64,000 nt of DNA from Antedon mediterranea (taxonomy: Eukaryota; Echinodermata; Crinoidea; Comatulida; Antedonidae). This document shows, piece by piece, positions 45,571 to 56,708 of the stretch (position 1 is its first letter; each line of letters starts with the position of its first letter). The notes under the pieces were generated by a model. It did no database searches. It was not told where the DNA came from and worked only from the letters and a program-made list of their open reading frames with translations. The stretch is taken from assembly GCF_964355755.1 (NCBI RefSeq), contig NC_092678.1:19812922-19876921 (forward strand), given 5' to 3'. Position numbers and translations under genes: made by a program.

Positions 45571-46809
45571 CATTGATTTAAAATATTGAATAGAGTTATA
45601 GGAGGCCTATGTATAATTAATCCAGATTGTTCAATTAGTATATAAACTTGATTTATTCACGAGACTGAAGTATAGTACAACTCGTTCAATCAACATTGTT
45701 TTTACAAAAGTTCATGGTATTACACAATAATCCTAAACCATATAAATACGAAAAGAGAAAGAAAAAAAATTAAAATTGAGAAGAAAAATTACAAGAGAAT
45801 CCCTTTCACCTGACACCTCTATTTAGGGAACACCATACCGGCGGTACTTCCCGCGTAAACTGAAACCTCCATCAAAGTACTGTCTCTTTTATAAGGATTC
45901 TACTGTAGTACATAATAAATGTTTTTTGTTCATTTTATCTTAAAATAATAGTAATAAATAAAGTATAGTGCCCTCAAGTTGAGTATTTTGGCACGATTTT
46001 CGTATTTTGGCAAAGCATATAGCGCCTCAATTTGACGTATTATTCTTGCTTATTATGGCAACCTCTCTCCAATAAATGGAATAACGTGTAAAAAATTACA
46101 TCTGAGTAAATGTCGTTTCATCGTGGATATTAGGCCTACATTTAAAGCCAACATCAATCATGTTTGCAAAAAAATTATTATATACAACTAGAATTTAAAT
46201 CGTTGTTTACACGAACATAACACACTTGACCTCACCCTTACTGTTTTGATGGGTCAATTTTGTCTTGCTGCAATTCTACTAAACGGTAAGAAGTCTATTC
46301 TATGAGTATTACAGGTGATGGGATCTGAAGATTTGTAAAAATAAAACTAAATCGTCATTAAGATTTGTGTTCCGATTGCGTCTTATTTAAACAAATCGAA
46401 TGTAAATCGTTTCTCTATAATATTTTTATCAAATTTAAGTTTGTCACAAACTGTAGGAGTAAGTGCGAGTTTCTACGCGATTAGCATTTAATTTCGGCCC
46501 ATATTGAAGATACATAAACTCGAGAATTTAATAAAGTTTTAGAGAATAGATTCATCTTTATTGGACAATAAAGTATAGTAAATGAAATGTCCCTATGTAT
46601 GTAAAGCTTATTTACATTTACTCTGTTTCTACTGCTAACAAATAATCGAGAAATGATAATAGTGTTATATGCTTCTACGAATAATAGTTATACGTAGTTA
46701 TTACGTTCTCGAAGTGTATGTACTTTTTTTCTGCTTAAAACCGCTTTACACCAGACTACCAGTAAATAAAAGTCATTCAGGCTGCAAGTAGTTTCCAACG
46801 GCGATAATG
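45571..46809. other. MT5 3' flank and 3' region of the SRCR gene
   Basis: 45571-46393 duplicates the MT4 3' flank. 46394-46809 is AT-rich and would contain the 3' UTR of the minus-strand SRCR gene; AATAAA on the minus strand lies near 46553-46558. No other feature recognised. Confidence 0.5.
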
Positions 46810-49800
46810 TTATACGGCTGAAAGACAAAATGATTATTTTAATTTTTTTGAATACATTAAATATATTTTTTAAAAGTTAAAAAAGAAATCTCTAATAAAT
46901 AAAAAAAATCTATTAGTCAATCCATATTAGTGTGTTTTTAATTCAAAATAGTTCTCTTTATTCAAAATTTTCCGATGTGTGTTGGTTGACTGGGCCATAA
47001 TTTTTGTTGGCACCTGTATGGAGAATGAGTTGTTTTGAGTCTAAACTAGACCCAGCAGAAGTACGTAGCGTCTGTGAAATCCCTGGACCTCAGCTCAATC
47101 AGGTAAGCCCAAAGAACTAATAAGTAGCCTAAGTATCATGATCTGCATGCATATAATATCACATAAATATCACTAAAACGTCGAGTCGTTCTTTGGGGAG
47201 GTAGTCTACATGCAGGAATGTTTCAGAGGTAGGCTTAGGCCTCTGTCCTGTACTAGTACTATCAGGCACAGGCTACGGACAGCGGCTAGGCTAAGCATGT
47301 GAATAGGTAATGGCATGTACTGTAGTACATACGTAAGTATTTTGGTTAGTTATTCTTCCTCGGTCACATTTTCCTCATTTGAATACACAGTCACAGTAGA
47401 CGTGACTATTAAGAGATTACCGTAAGTTAAGTGTGATTCATTATTATACTTTATATAATACTTGTGTAGTATATCAAAGTGAGAATGATTTATTTCGTGC
47501 TTATGACCGTAATCGACAAAAGAAATTTATAGAGTACGTACCTTGGTCACACCGAACCCCAACATCAGCATTATGGTTACAGCGATTTGTAATTCCTGAC
47601 TGTCGGTCACATTCGTAGATAAATCCTTCAAAATTCTCATCACATTTTATACGCATCACTTTTAAAACAGTATCACCAGGCCCAAATATACCACTACCAT
47701 TGCTCATTGCTTGTCCACTAGAGTGACCAAGTTGACTACATACCAGACCGGCTAAACGGTCGTCAAAGTTCTTGTTACACACCGTTGCCCAGGAACCATT
47801 CACATACATCTCCAATCGTCCCTCAGCAGCATTCTGGCCATCAGCCAATCTTACATCTCCTTCTGAACGTCCAACGTCAGTAGTATCTTCATCATCATCT
47901 GCTTCTGAAGTAATGCCTGGACTTTCATCTTCTGTAGTAGCTTCTTCTTCATCTTCGGTTGCCTCGGTAGTAGTAGCATCTAATGACAACATAGAATACA
48001 TTTAGTAAGAATAGATGGCTTAATTTTGCTCAATATTTTCTTGAATAATTTTACTGTGTGTCTAAATAAAAATAATACTCACCATAGTCACACCGAATCC
48101 CAACATCAGCCTTATGGTTACATCGTTTTGTAATCCCTGACTGTCGGTCACATTCGTGGATAAATCCTTCAAAATTCTCATCACATTTTATACGCATCAC
48201 TTTTAAACCAGTATCACCAGGCCCAAATATACCACTACCATTGCTCATTGCCTGTCCACCAGAGTGACCAAGTTGACTACATACCAGACCGGCTAAACGG
48301 TCGTCAACGTTCTTGTTACACACCGTTGCCCAGGAACCATTCACATACATCTCCAAGCGTCCCTCAGCAGCATTCTGGCCATCAGCCAATTTTACATCTC
48401 CTTCTGAACTTCCAACGTCAGTAGTATCTTCATCATCATGTGCTTCTGAAGTAATGCCTTGACTTTCATCTTCTGTAGTAGCTTCTTCTTCATCTTCGGT
48501 TGCCTCGGTAGTAGTAGCAGCAACTAATGACAAAATAGAATACAGTTAGTCGGAATTGATGGCTTAATTTTTCTCAATATTTTCTTGATTAATTTTACTG
48601 TATGTTTAAATAAAATACTCACCATAGTCACACCGAATCCCAACATCAGCCTTATGGTTACATCGTTTTGTAATCCCTGACTGTCGGTCACATTGGTGGA
48701 TAAATCCTTCAAAATTTTCATCACATTTTATACGCATCACTTTTAAGCCAGTATCACCAGGCCCAAATATACCACTGCCATTCATAATTGCCTGTCCACC
48801 AGAGTGACCAAGTTGACTACATACCAGACCGGCTAAACGGTCATCAACGTTCTTGTTACACACCGTTGCCCAGGAACCATTCATATACATCTCCAATCGT
48901 CCCTCAACAGCATTTTGGCCCTCAGCCAATCTTACATCTCCTTCTGAACTTCCAACGTCAGTAGTATCTTCATCATCATCATTTGCTTCTGAAGTAATGC
49001 CTGGACTTTCATCTTCTGTAGTAGCTTCTTCTTCATCTTCGGTTGCCTCGGTAGTAGTAGCAGCATCTAATGACAAAATAGAATACAGTTAGTCGGAATT
49101 GATGGCTTAATTTTTCTCAATATTTTCTTGATTAATTTCACTGTATGTTTAAATAAAATACTCACCATAGTCACACCGAATCCCAACATCAGCCTTATGG
49201 TTACATCGTTTTGTAATCCCTGACTGTCGGTCACATTCGTGGATAAATCCTTCAAAATTTTCATCACATTTTATACGCATCACTTTTAAGCCAGTATCAC
49301 CAGGCCCAAATAAACCACTGCCATTCATAATTGCCTGTCCACCAGAGTGACCAAGTTGACTACATACCAGACCGGCTAAACGGTCGTCAACGTTCTTGTT
49401 ACACACCGTTGCCCAGAATCCATTCAAATACATCTCCAAGCGTCCCTCAGCAGCATTCTGGCCATCAGCCAATCTCACATCTCCTTCTGAACTTCCAACG
49501 TCAGTAGTATCTTCATCATCATCTGCTTCTGAAGTAATGCCTGGACTTTCATCTTCTGTAGTAGCTTCTTCTTCATCTTCGGTTGCCTCGGTAGTAGTAG
49601 CATCTAATGACAACATAGAATACATTTAGTAAGAATAGATGGCTTAATTTTGCTCAATATTTTCTTGAATAATTTTACTGTGTGTCTAAATAAAATACTC
49701 ACCATAGTCACACCGAATCCCAACATCAGCCTTATGGTTACATCGTTTTGTAATCCCTGACTGTCGGTCACATTCGTGGATAAATCCTTCAAAATTCTCA

Positions 49801-52495
49801 TCACATTTTATACGCATCACTTTTAAACCAGTATCACCAGGCCCAAATATACCACTGCCATTCATAATTGCCTGTCCACCAGAGTGACCAAGTTGACTAC
49901 ATACCAGACCGGCTAAACGGTCGTCAACGTTCTTGTTACACACCGTTGCCCAGGAACCATTCACATACATCTCCAAGCGTCCCTCAGCAGCATTCTGACC
50001 ATCAGCCAATTTTACATCTCCTTCTGAACTTCCAACGTCAGTAGTATCTTCATCATCATCATTTGCTTCTGAAGTAATGCCTTGACTTTCATCTTCTGTA
50101 GTAGCTTCTTCTTCATCTTCGGTTGTCTCGGTAGTGGTAGTAGTAGCAGCATCTAATGACAAAATAGAATACAGTTAGTCGGAAGAGGTGGATTAATCTT
50201 GCTCAATATCTTCTTGACTAATTTTACTGAATGTCTAAATAAAATACTTACCATAGTCACACCGAATCCCAACATCAGCCTTATGGTTACATCGTCTTGT
50301 AATCCCCGACTGTCGGTCACATTTGTGGATAAATCCTTCAAAATTCTCACCACATTTTATACGCATCACTTTTAAACTAGTATCACCAGACCCAAATATA
50401 CCACTACCATTGCTCATTGCTTGTCCACTAGAGTGACCAAGTTGACTACATACCAGACCGGCTAAACGGTCGTCAACGTTCTTGTTACACACCGTTGCCC
50501 AGGAACCATTCACATACATCTCCAAGCGACCCTCAGCAGCATTCTGGCCATCAGCCAATCTTACATCTCCTTCTGAAAGAATATCTGTACTTCCAACGTC
50601 AGTAGTATATTTACCTTCAATACCACCTTCTCCATCTTCTGTTCCCCCAGTAGTAGTAACATCTAGTCGCAAAATAAAATAAGTCAATCAGAATAGATGC
50701 TTAGTTTTGCTCAACATCTGTTTGAAGTTTACGAATTCACTCAGATTTTTTAAAGAAAAAGCTGAATAATTTAAAGACGTGCACAAGACCTACTAATGGA
50801 GAGGTTTCGCAATATTACGAATACGATAACGAAAACGGATACGTCACGCACACGTATTCGTTTTCGTAAGCCATAAAAAAATCTGTTTCGCATGGCAACG
50901 AAATATTGAGGCGCGTCCAAAATATGACTGCGGTAAATTTGAGCGAAGCGCAGATACGTGTTGCTTGGTGTGCTTGGCTACCTAGGCCTATAGCGTAACA
51001 TCAAAGCGAGTGAGGACTTTAAAAACTGCTATTTATCTAAATTGACCTGGCATTTTAGTAAATTACTTTAGTAAATTACTTTCAATAAATCTATAATTAT
51101 ATTATAATCATGAATCATTCCTAATTCAAATGCAAAATGTGCAAAATAGATCAAAAACTATACTCGTTTTGTAGTTACGAATATGACTGGTGATATTCGT
51201 CAACAAGAATACGCTTTACGAATATGAAATGGGGATCAGCTCAAAAGTTTCACAAATGTATGACGTATCCGTTTTCGTTAGCGTATTCGTAAGGTTGCGA
51301 AACCTCCCTAATAAGAGAATACTTCTAAATATTTAGTTTGTACCTTCATTCTCGTAATGATAATAATAGTAATAATCTTCTTGGAATAAGCATCTACCTA
51401 AAAATGAAAATAAATTATTATTGTATTTAATACAATTCTACTTTGGTAAACTTGATACCACATCCCGGTTTTTTTTTCGACATTGGTATAATTATGTATG
51501 CCTAGGTAGGTAGCTATACTGTAGGTGTATTTTAATGAATGCAAATATTAATATTGATTTGGAAAAGCTTGTATGGATGGGAAACAATTACTCTTCTGCA
51601 TAAGGCCTAACTACATTGTCAGTTAATGCAATTATTGAGCAAGATATTTTTTGTAATACACACTGCTTACATTTGCAAACATTTTGATTTGATCCCTTAA
51701 TATTTCTTAATGGTGAGTGCCAGAAGTTTCATAATTCTTCTCTGTATAACTATTATTTAACATTGTTTTTATGTTGAAATGAATACCTACTGTGTGGCAC
51801 TGTCTCTTGACAGACGAATGCGCATCCATCTAGGCAGCACTTTGTATTACCGATGCAGTCGTCATCATATTTACACATGTGCTCACATTCGTTAGTGATA
51901 AGTGCATGTAGTATCTCTGGCGTAGGCTCAATCATCACCGGACAATACCCTGCCGTTGGTTGTGAAGGTAGACTTACAGTTTCTATTATTGAGGAGCGAA
52001 AATACGAAAGAATAGACTATTTCTATCATAATTATTGACTATTTTTCTTGATCAAAATATTCTTAATATGTGTCAGAATGTTATTCTCTATCATGTGCTC
52101 CCTTCCTAAACATGCAATGACTGAATTTATTAACCAATATGAAACACATTTTTAGAATACAGGAATATTACCAGACGAAAGGAAACACACATCTAGGCCT
52201 ACTTGTTAAGAGCAGAGAGTGAGAATAATTCCACTCTTCCTAATTCTGAAAGGGCATGAGGTTGAAATATACCAACACTTGTAAAATAGAAAATTGATTT
52301 CTTTTTTCGAAAAAGAAATATAAACGTGCGAAGAGAAAACTATTTTTGAAATGTAATTTATTCTTTCGTTGGTTTGTTGATTGTAAACTTACCTTCAGTG
52401 TCCCATTGAGCCTCGGTTACCAGTGGTAAGGATGCGCTGGTTGAAAGACCGATTAATAATGCTAATAAAATAACCATCTCTGCACTTGGTCCCAT
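46810..52495 (-). CDS. Secreted WAP-SRCR protein with six SRCR domains
   Basis: Exons in transcript order: 52393-52495 (signal peptide MGPSAEMVILLALLIGLSTS), 51791-51982 (WAP: GYCPVM, CEHMCKYDDDCIGNTKCC, DGCAFVC), 51344-51397 (short Tyr-rich linker QEDYYYYYYHYENE), then SRCR exons 50252-50662, 49703-50152, 49166-49603, 48623-49066, 48083-48523 and 47542-47979. A probable last exon (46817-46810) adds GCC GTA then stop TAA. All internal exons are phase 1-1, and the summed length (2979 bp) is in frame: about 992 residues. Each SRCR exon starts with an acidic/Thr stalk (EATEDEEEATTEDES), then VRLADGQNAAEGRLE...WATVCNKN...LVCSQLGH...RIKCDENFEGF..ECDR...RCNH..VG.RCD: six Cys, group A. No transmembrane segment. 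SRCR proteins bind ligands and microbes; WAP domains are often protease inhibitors or antimicrobial. The immune role is inference. Confidence 0.87.
47025..47102 (+). other. Possible orphan exon (26 codons) with good donor site
   Basis: The frame from ATG 47025 reads MSCFESKLDPAEVRSVCEIP and ends CAG|GTAAGC at 47102/47103. It is a clean open frame with a strong donor, but I find no following plus-strand exon before the CLCA gene, and the SRCR gene occupies the other strand. It could be a relic or a non-coding exon of an antisense transcript. Protein not recognised. Confidence 0.25.
50700..51343. other. SRCR-gene intron with possible palindromic element
   Basis: The intron between the linker exon and the first SRCR exon. 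'GAGGTTTCGCAATATTACGAATACG' (50801 on) and 'GTATTCGTAAGGTTGCGAAACCTCC' (51283-51307) are inverted repeats, suggesting a ~500-bp TIR element at about 50801-51306. No coding capacity seen. Confidence 0.6.
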
Positions 52496-52820
52496 CGTGA
52501 AGGATAATGGATCAATGCGTATAAAAACATTAAAATGTATATTTACCGGATAGCTTTCATGAAATTTAATCTACCAATGTGACGTCATTTTACGAATTCA
52601 ATACGTAATTTAAAACTTACAACACAATAACTTGAAACGAATACAATTTAAAACTTATTATGTTGAATTCAACAAAGGATGGAGATTAAAAATATGTTAT
52701 TCACGCATGATTAGTTTTAGTACATTTCGTCATAAACATAACTAATTAATAAATATAATGCATGTCCACATTGAGTACATGAGCATCGATAAACATAAAT
52801 CTAAACGACATTAGTTACTA

Positions 52821-53001
52821 AAGCTTGGTTCCCACTAGAACGTAACGCAAGGACGTAAACGCAAAGCAAGCATTTTAACCAATGACAAGCGAAGTTAGAG
52901 ACAGTTAGCAATCACAAGCGAATAAGCCATCGCTTGTGATTGGTCAATTTACTTGCGTTGCGTTACGTCCTTGCGTTGCGTCGCTAGTGGGAACCACGCT
53001 T
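52821..53001. repeat. 180-bp MITE, family A, copy 4
   Basis: The ends are AAGCTTGGTTCCCACTAG and CTAGTGGGAACCACGCTT, with TA on both sides (52819-52820 and 53002-53003). It lies about 325 bp upstream of the SRCR start codon. Confidence 0.85.
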
Positions 53002-53004
53002 TAG

Positions 53005-55404
53005 TTACTTATTATTACCTGTAAATTTAAGATATATATATATATTTATATATTATATCGTTTAATCTTAGTACGGTATTTATATAAGATTACATATCTA
53101 TTCCGTTTCATCACAGCTGTTACCGGCTATACGTGTACAATTGTTACTGATAGAATTGGAGACCGTTCACACGGCCTTTGTAGTTATTGTTACGTTTTCA
53201 CAATCTGGTAATTTTCTACATTCACAAAAGGAAATGACCAGATCATGATACGAAATGATGATTTTTGTTACTATAATAAAAAATGGTATGAATGGTACAA
53301 TCATAATACTGTTGAGAACTCCCATTCCGTGCTCAGCAGTTGAACACACTTTTTTTTTTCTCTTTTGTGACGTAAACACCACTTGTTCACATTCATATCA
53401 TCATAGTCATGTGATCCACATAATATCTTCATTATACATTTCATTTCATTTATTTCAAATATCGTCATCGCAGCCAAAGCTGAATTACAAGGATATTTAC
53501 ATATTCTAAATATTATTATTAATATTATTCATTTAGAAGCGAGATAAGGTATGGGACTGCACTTTTTCAACTCTGTATTTGGGTTATTCATACTTTACAC
53601 GTCTTATACTTAAAAAAATAATTATTATTTTCATTGCTATCACATTGTTCTAATTTTCTAATGTGTTTTATCATTTCAATTTTATCAACTTCATCAGTGG
53701 TATAACATTTTAGATTTTGTATTTGAAAACATTTTTAATGCGCATGCGTGGGACATTGCCTCAAATATGTCCAATTCGTTTGCAAATTTGTAAACTCTGA
53801 AAAACATAATACTTATGGCATAATGAAGATAACGTGACCACATGTCCGTCACACAGTGAGCGAACTATCACTGAACGGTCAAAAGACCGGATCACCTACC
53901 ATCTGTGCCACGTCTAAACTTACCAGATTTTAGTATCCATTTCAAAACTGAGCTGTATATACATGTATAACTATCTAAATGTGTACCCCGATGGTTACCA
54001 GTGTGTATTGCGCGGAATTTTAACTAAATACAATTACGTTTAAATTTTTGGTTTGTGAGCACTTGTATTGTATCATTGAATAAATAATAAATGTTGCAAT
54101 AATTACGTAAAGGCCTACTCAGACAGCGTCGTATGACGATGCCCGGCGAGTCGTCTCGTCGGGAGAAACTTAAATATGTTTAAAGTTCTCGCGACGACCT
54201 AAACAACTACGCCCGACGCTAATCTAGACGATACTCGTCTTGTCGGGATTCAACTCAGACAGCACCAGGGAGTCAAGACATTTCGTCGTGCCTCGTCGTA
54301 CGACGCCTTCAATAATATTATGACATATTTATGACAACAGATCATTTCAAGCATGGAGGTATACCTCCATGTTTCAAGCAATGGAAGGAAACAAAGACCC
54401 ACAAGAGATGACTGGATGAAGTAAAGTAAATAGAGAGAACCGGGATGCCGAGCTTAGAAAAGAAAATAATTTCAATGTGGCGGCATTTACAATATTGTGG
54501 ACATTACATCCTACTCTATTGCAAGGTTCATAAAAGAATAAAATGCTCAAAAGGCTTTCAATAATATGATGTATTGAAATTGAAGAGATTTAATTTCGTT
54601 CTTTATTTCCTGTTTGGTTTCTATTCTAGATCCGATTTTTTAAAATCTAGAACAGGAAGTAGTTGCTAATGATAAATGAAATGTATAATATCTACACACA
54701 AATGGAATGTATTTCCCAATTGAGATAATTTATTGTTAACTCGTGCGGTAACAAACATAGTGCGCTAAAAGTGTCTATTTACCGTACTATCTACCTATTA
54801 CGTGTTTACCTATGATTATATTTTTGACATAAGCATTTATTTAAAAAAAAAAAATCAATCAATCAATCAATCAATGTAACTTATTCTTTGCTCAATTAAT
54901 TAAAGATCAAATAATTATTTTAAATTATATAGAGTTGCTTATTATAGTATTTAATTGCTTTTTTTTGTTAAATAGTGGTATAAAACAAATCGTATAATGT
55001 TTTAGATTAAAATTCAAATTCAACTAACATTCATTTCATCAAATGCCATACAAATAATACAGAGCATACAGATGAGGACCAATCTAGATGTAAACTTGGC
55101 CCATTAAAATGATCATAAAAAGATCCTTAAAAAATCATAAGACCAGTGAGAATAATGAAGAATTATTGATACTAATAATAGATTAAAAGACAGAAATAAA
55201 ACAGGCTTAAGGTTAACTTTGGTGATATTTTATAAACGGGTTAAACGTTATCTTATTGCTATGTTAGAATGTCATGTTATCAATCTAAAGAAAAAACTAA
55301 CTTCCACTCAAAACAAACGTCACATTCATTATCTGATCATTAGTCTTTAAATTGTTTACAATTGTCAATTGTTTGGCATTTTAAATCTGATGTTATACAC
55401 GCAA
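53005..55404. other. SRCR-CLCA intergenic stretch
   Basis: AT-rich, no gene recognised. It holds a GACGAnnGTCGTC-rich segment at 54114-54310 (AGGCCTACTCAGACAGCGTC and repeated CGTCG motifs) that looks like part of a TIR element. The 20-bp palindrome lies at 54352 and an (AATC)n run near 54853-54876. Short open frames around 53170-53510 are not convincing. Confidence 0.5.
54352..54371. repeat. 20-bp perfect palindrome with 7-bp flanking direct repeats, copy 2
   Basis: The 20-mer is identical to the one at 36108-36127. It is flanked on both sides by TTTCAAG (54345-54351 and 54372-54378). The flanks differ from those of copy 1 but have the same length and similar composition. Confidence 0.85.
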
Positions 55405-55409
55405 TACAT

Positions 55410-56565
55410 CTATATATAAATTTACGTAAGGGCAAAATTCGGTAAATCGCGGTTTATTTCTAGAATTTTTACTCGATGGTATATAAAGTTGGTTCGTACT
55501 TTCGGTACTGATTTCAACCATCTGATGTAACCATGTTTACTAATTAAATTGAGTTAGATAATTAGTTATTGACAATTAAAACGAATTTAGGTTCAACGAT
55601 TTGCCCCAAATAGGGGTGTTTCGTGGTCGTGGTATTCACTGTCTAATGGATGTCCAACTTGAAAAATACCCGCAGACAATAATGCGAGGATGCTTCGCAT
55701 TTTCCTATCTCCTCCTACGATAATGGTTTTTAATAGCTGAAAACCGGTTGAACAGCATCATAATGTTGAAGACAGGCCGATTTTCTTTAAAAAATACTAT
55801 TTTGATAGATATAATATACGTTTATACAAATGTTTTGATCTGCCATAAATGGAACATTCCAATCTCTGTTCCACAAGTGTCTATTCCCTCAGGCGTCGTA
55901 AAGACAAGTACTGTACAGTCATAACAGAAATTCGATCCATTTTTTCCAATCTGTGGAATCTTTTTTTTTTAGGACCACAATGGAAATAAGTTTGCCGTCT
56001 CGGTACTTTTTTGTGTTTTTATCCTATTGATTTTATATCAGAATAAAGAAATAAATAAAATAAAAATAAATTAACGCATAATGAGCTAGCCTTTCCAGTC
56101 GCCGTCTATTATGTACTTTATTATTGCAGCTATTAGTGATGTATCGTTACATGTACTGTACTATTTCAATCGACTATGACGGTGACAGTTTCAACAAAGT
56201 ATTAAATCGCAATGTTTTACTGTGTTTAGTGGTATATTATTTGTAAAACATGAAAACAATTAATATTTCGTTACTAAATCGATAAAGAATATATTTAAAA
56301 ATTGTTCGTCTTTGCACCCATCCTCTTCCCCATCCCTCAACCCTAATGTTACATACAAAACACAAATTCAGTTTGTTTCTTATTTTGTGACAAGTTTCTT
56401 TTTCGGAAGTAATTCCCGGGGTGCTACTTTTAGTTGAGTACATAAATCACCGTGTCTATTTATTCGTTCCTGTAAACGACATGTATTATTGTCCTGCATG
56501 TACATTTGAAGTCGCCAGTTTTGTTAACGCTGAAATTACTATGTATTCGAGAACCATCTAGTAGT
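55410..56565. mobile_element. Helentron-like non-autonomous repeat, copy C (family D)
   Basis: It starts TCTATATATAAATTTACGTA and ends GAGAACCATCTAGTAGTAA. Long stretches match copy B at 43798-45150, but it lacks the GGTACGCGAGCG hairpin block near the 3' end. It lies about 140 bp upstream of the CLCA start codon. Confidence 0.65.
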
Positions 56566-56708
56566 AATAATCTTGCTTTATAGCAACTATACTATGCATG
56601 ATAAGAAGCACAAATCAAAGAGATAACATTGTAGCTTAACATCTTGAACGTTGTACTTGGACGATAACAACTTTCATTAAGAGTTACTATTCTACTTGGT
56701 CAGGCATC

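Noticed and set aside
47772-50682. Plus-strand frames of 66-79 codons, Ser-rich, repeated through the SRCR region
   Set aside because: They are antisense shadows of the SRCR exons and repeat only because those exons repeat.
54114-54310. GACGA/CGTCG-rich segment as a possible promoter or CpG island of an unknown gene
   Set aside because: Its repeated, partly inverted motifs and AGGCCTACTCAGACAGC start look like a TIR element; no exon follows.
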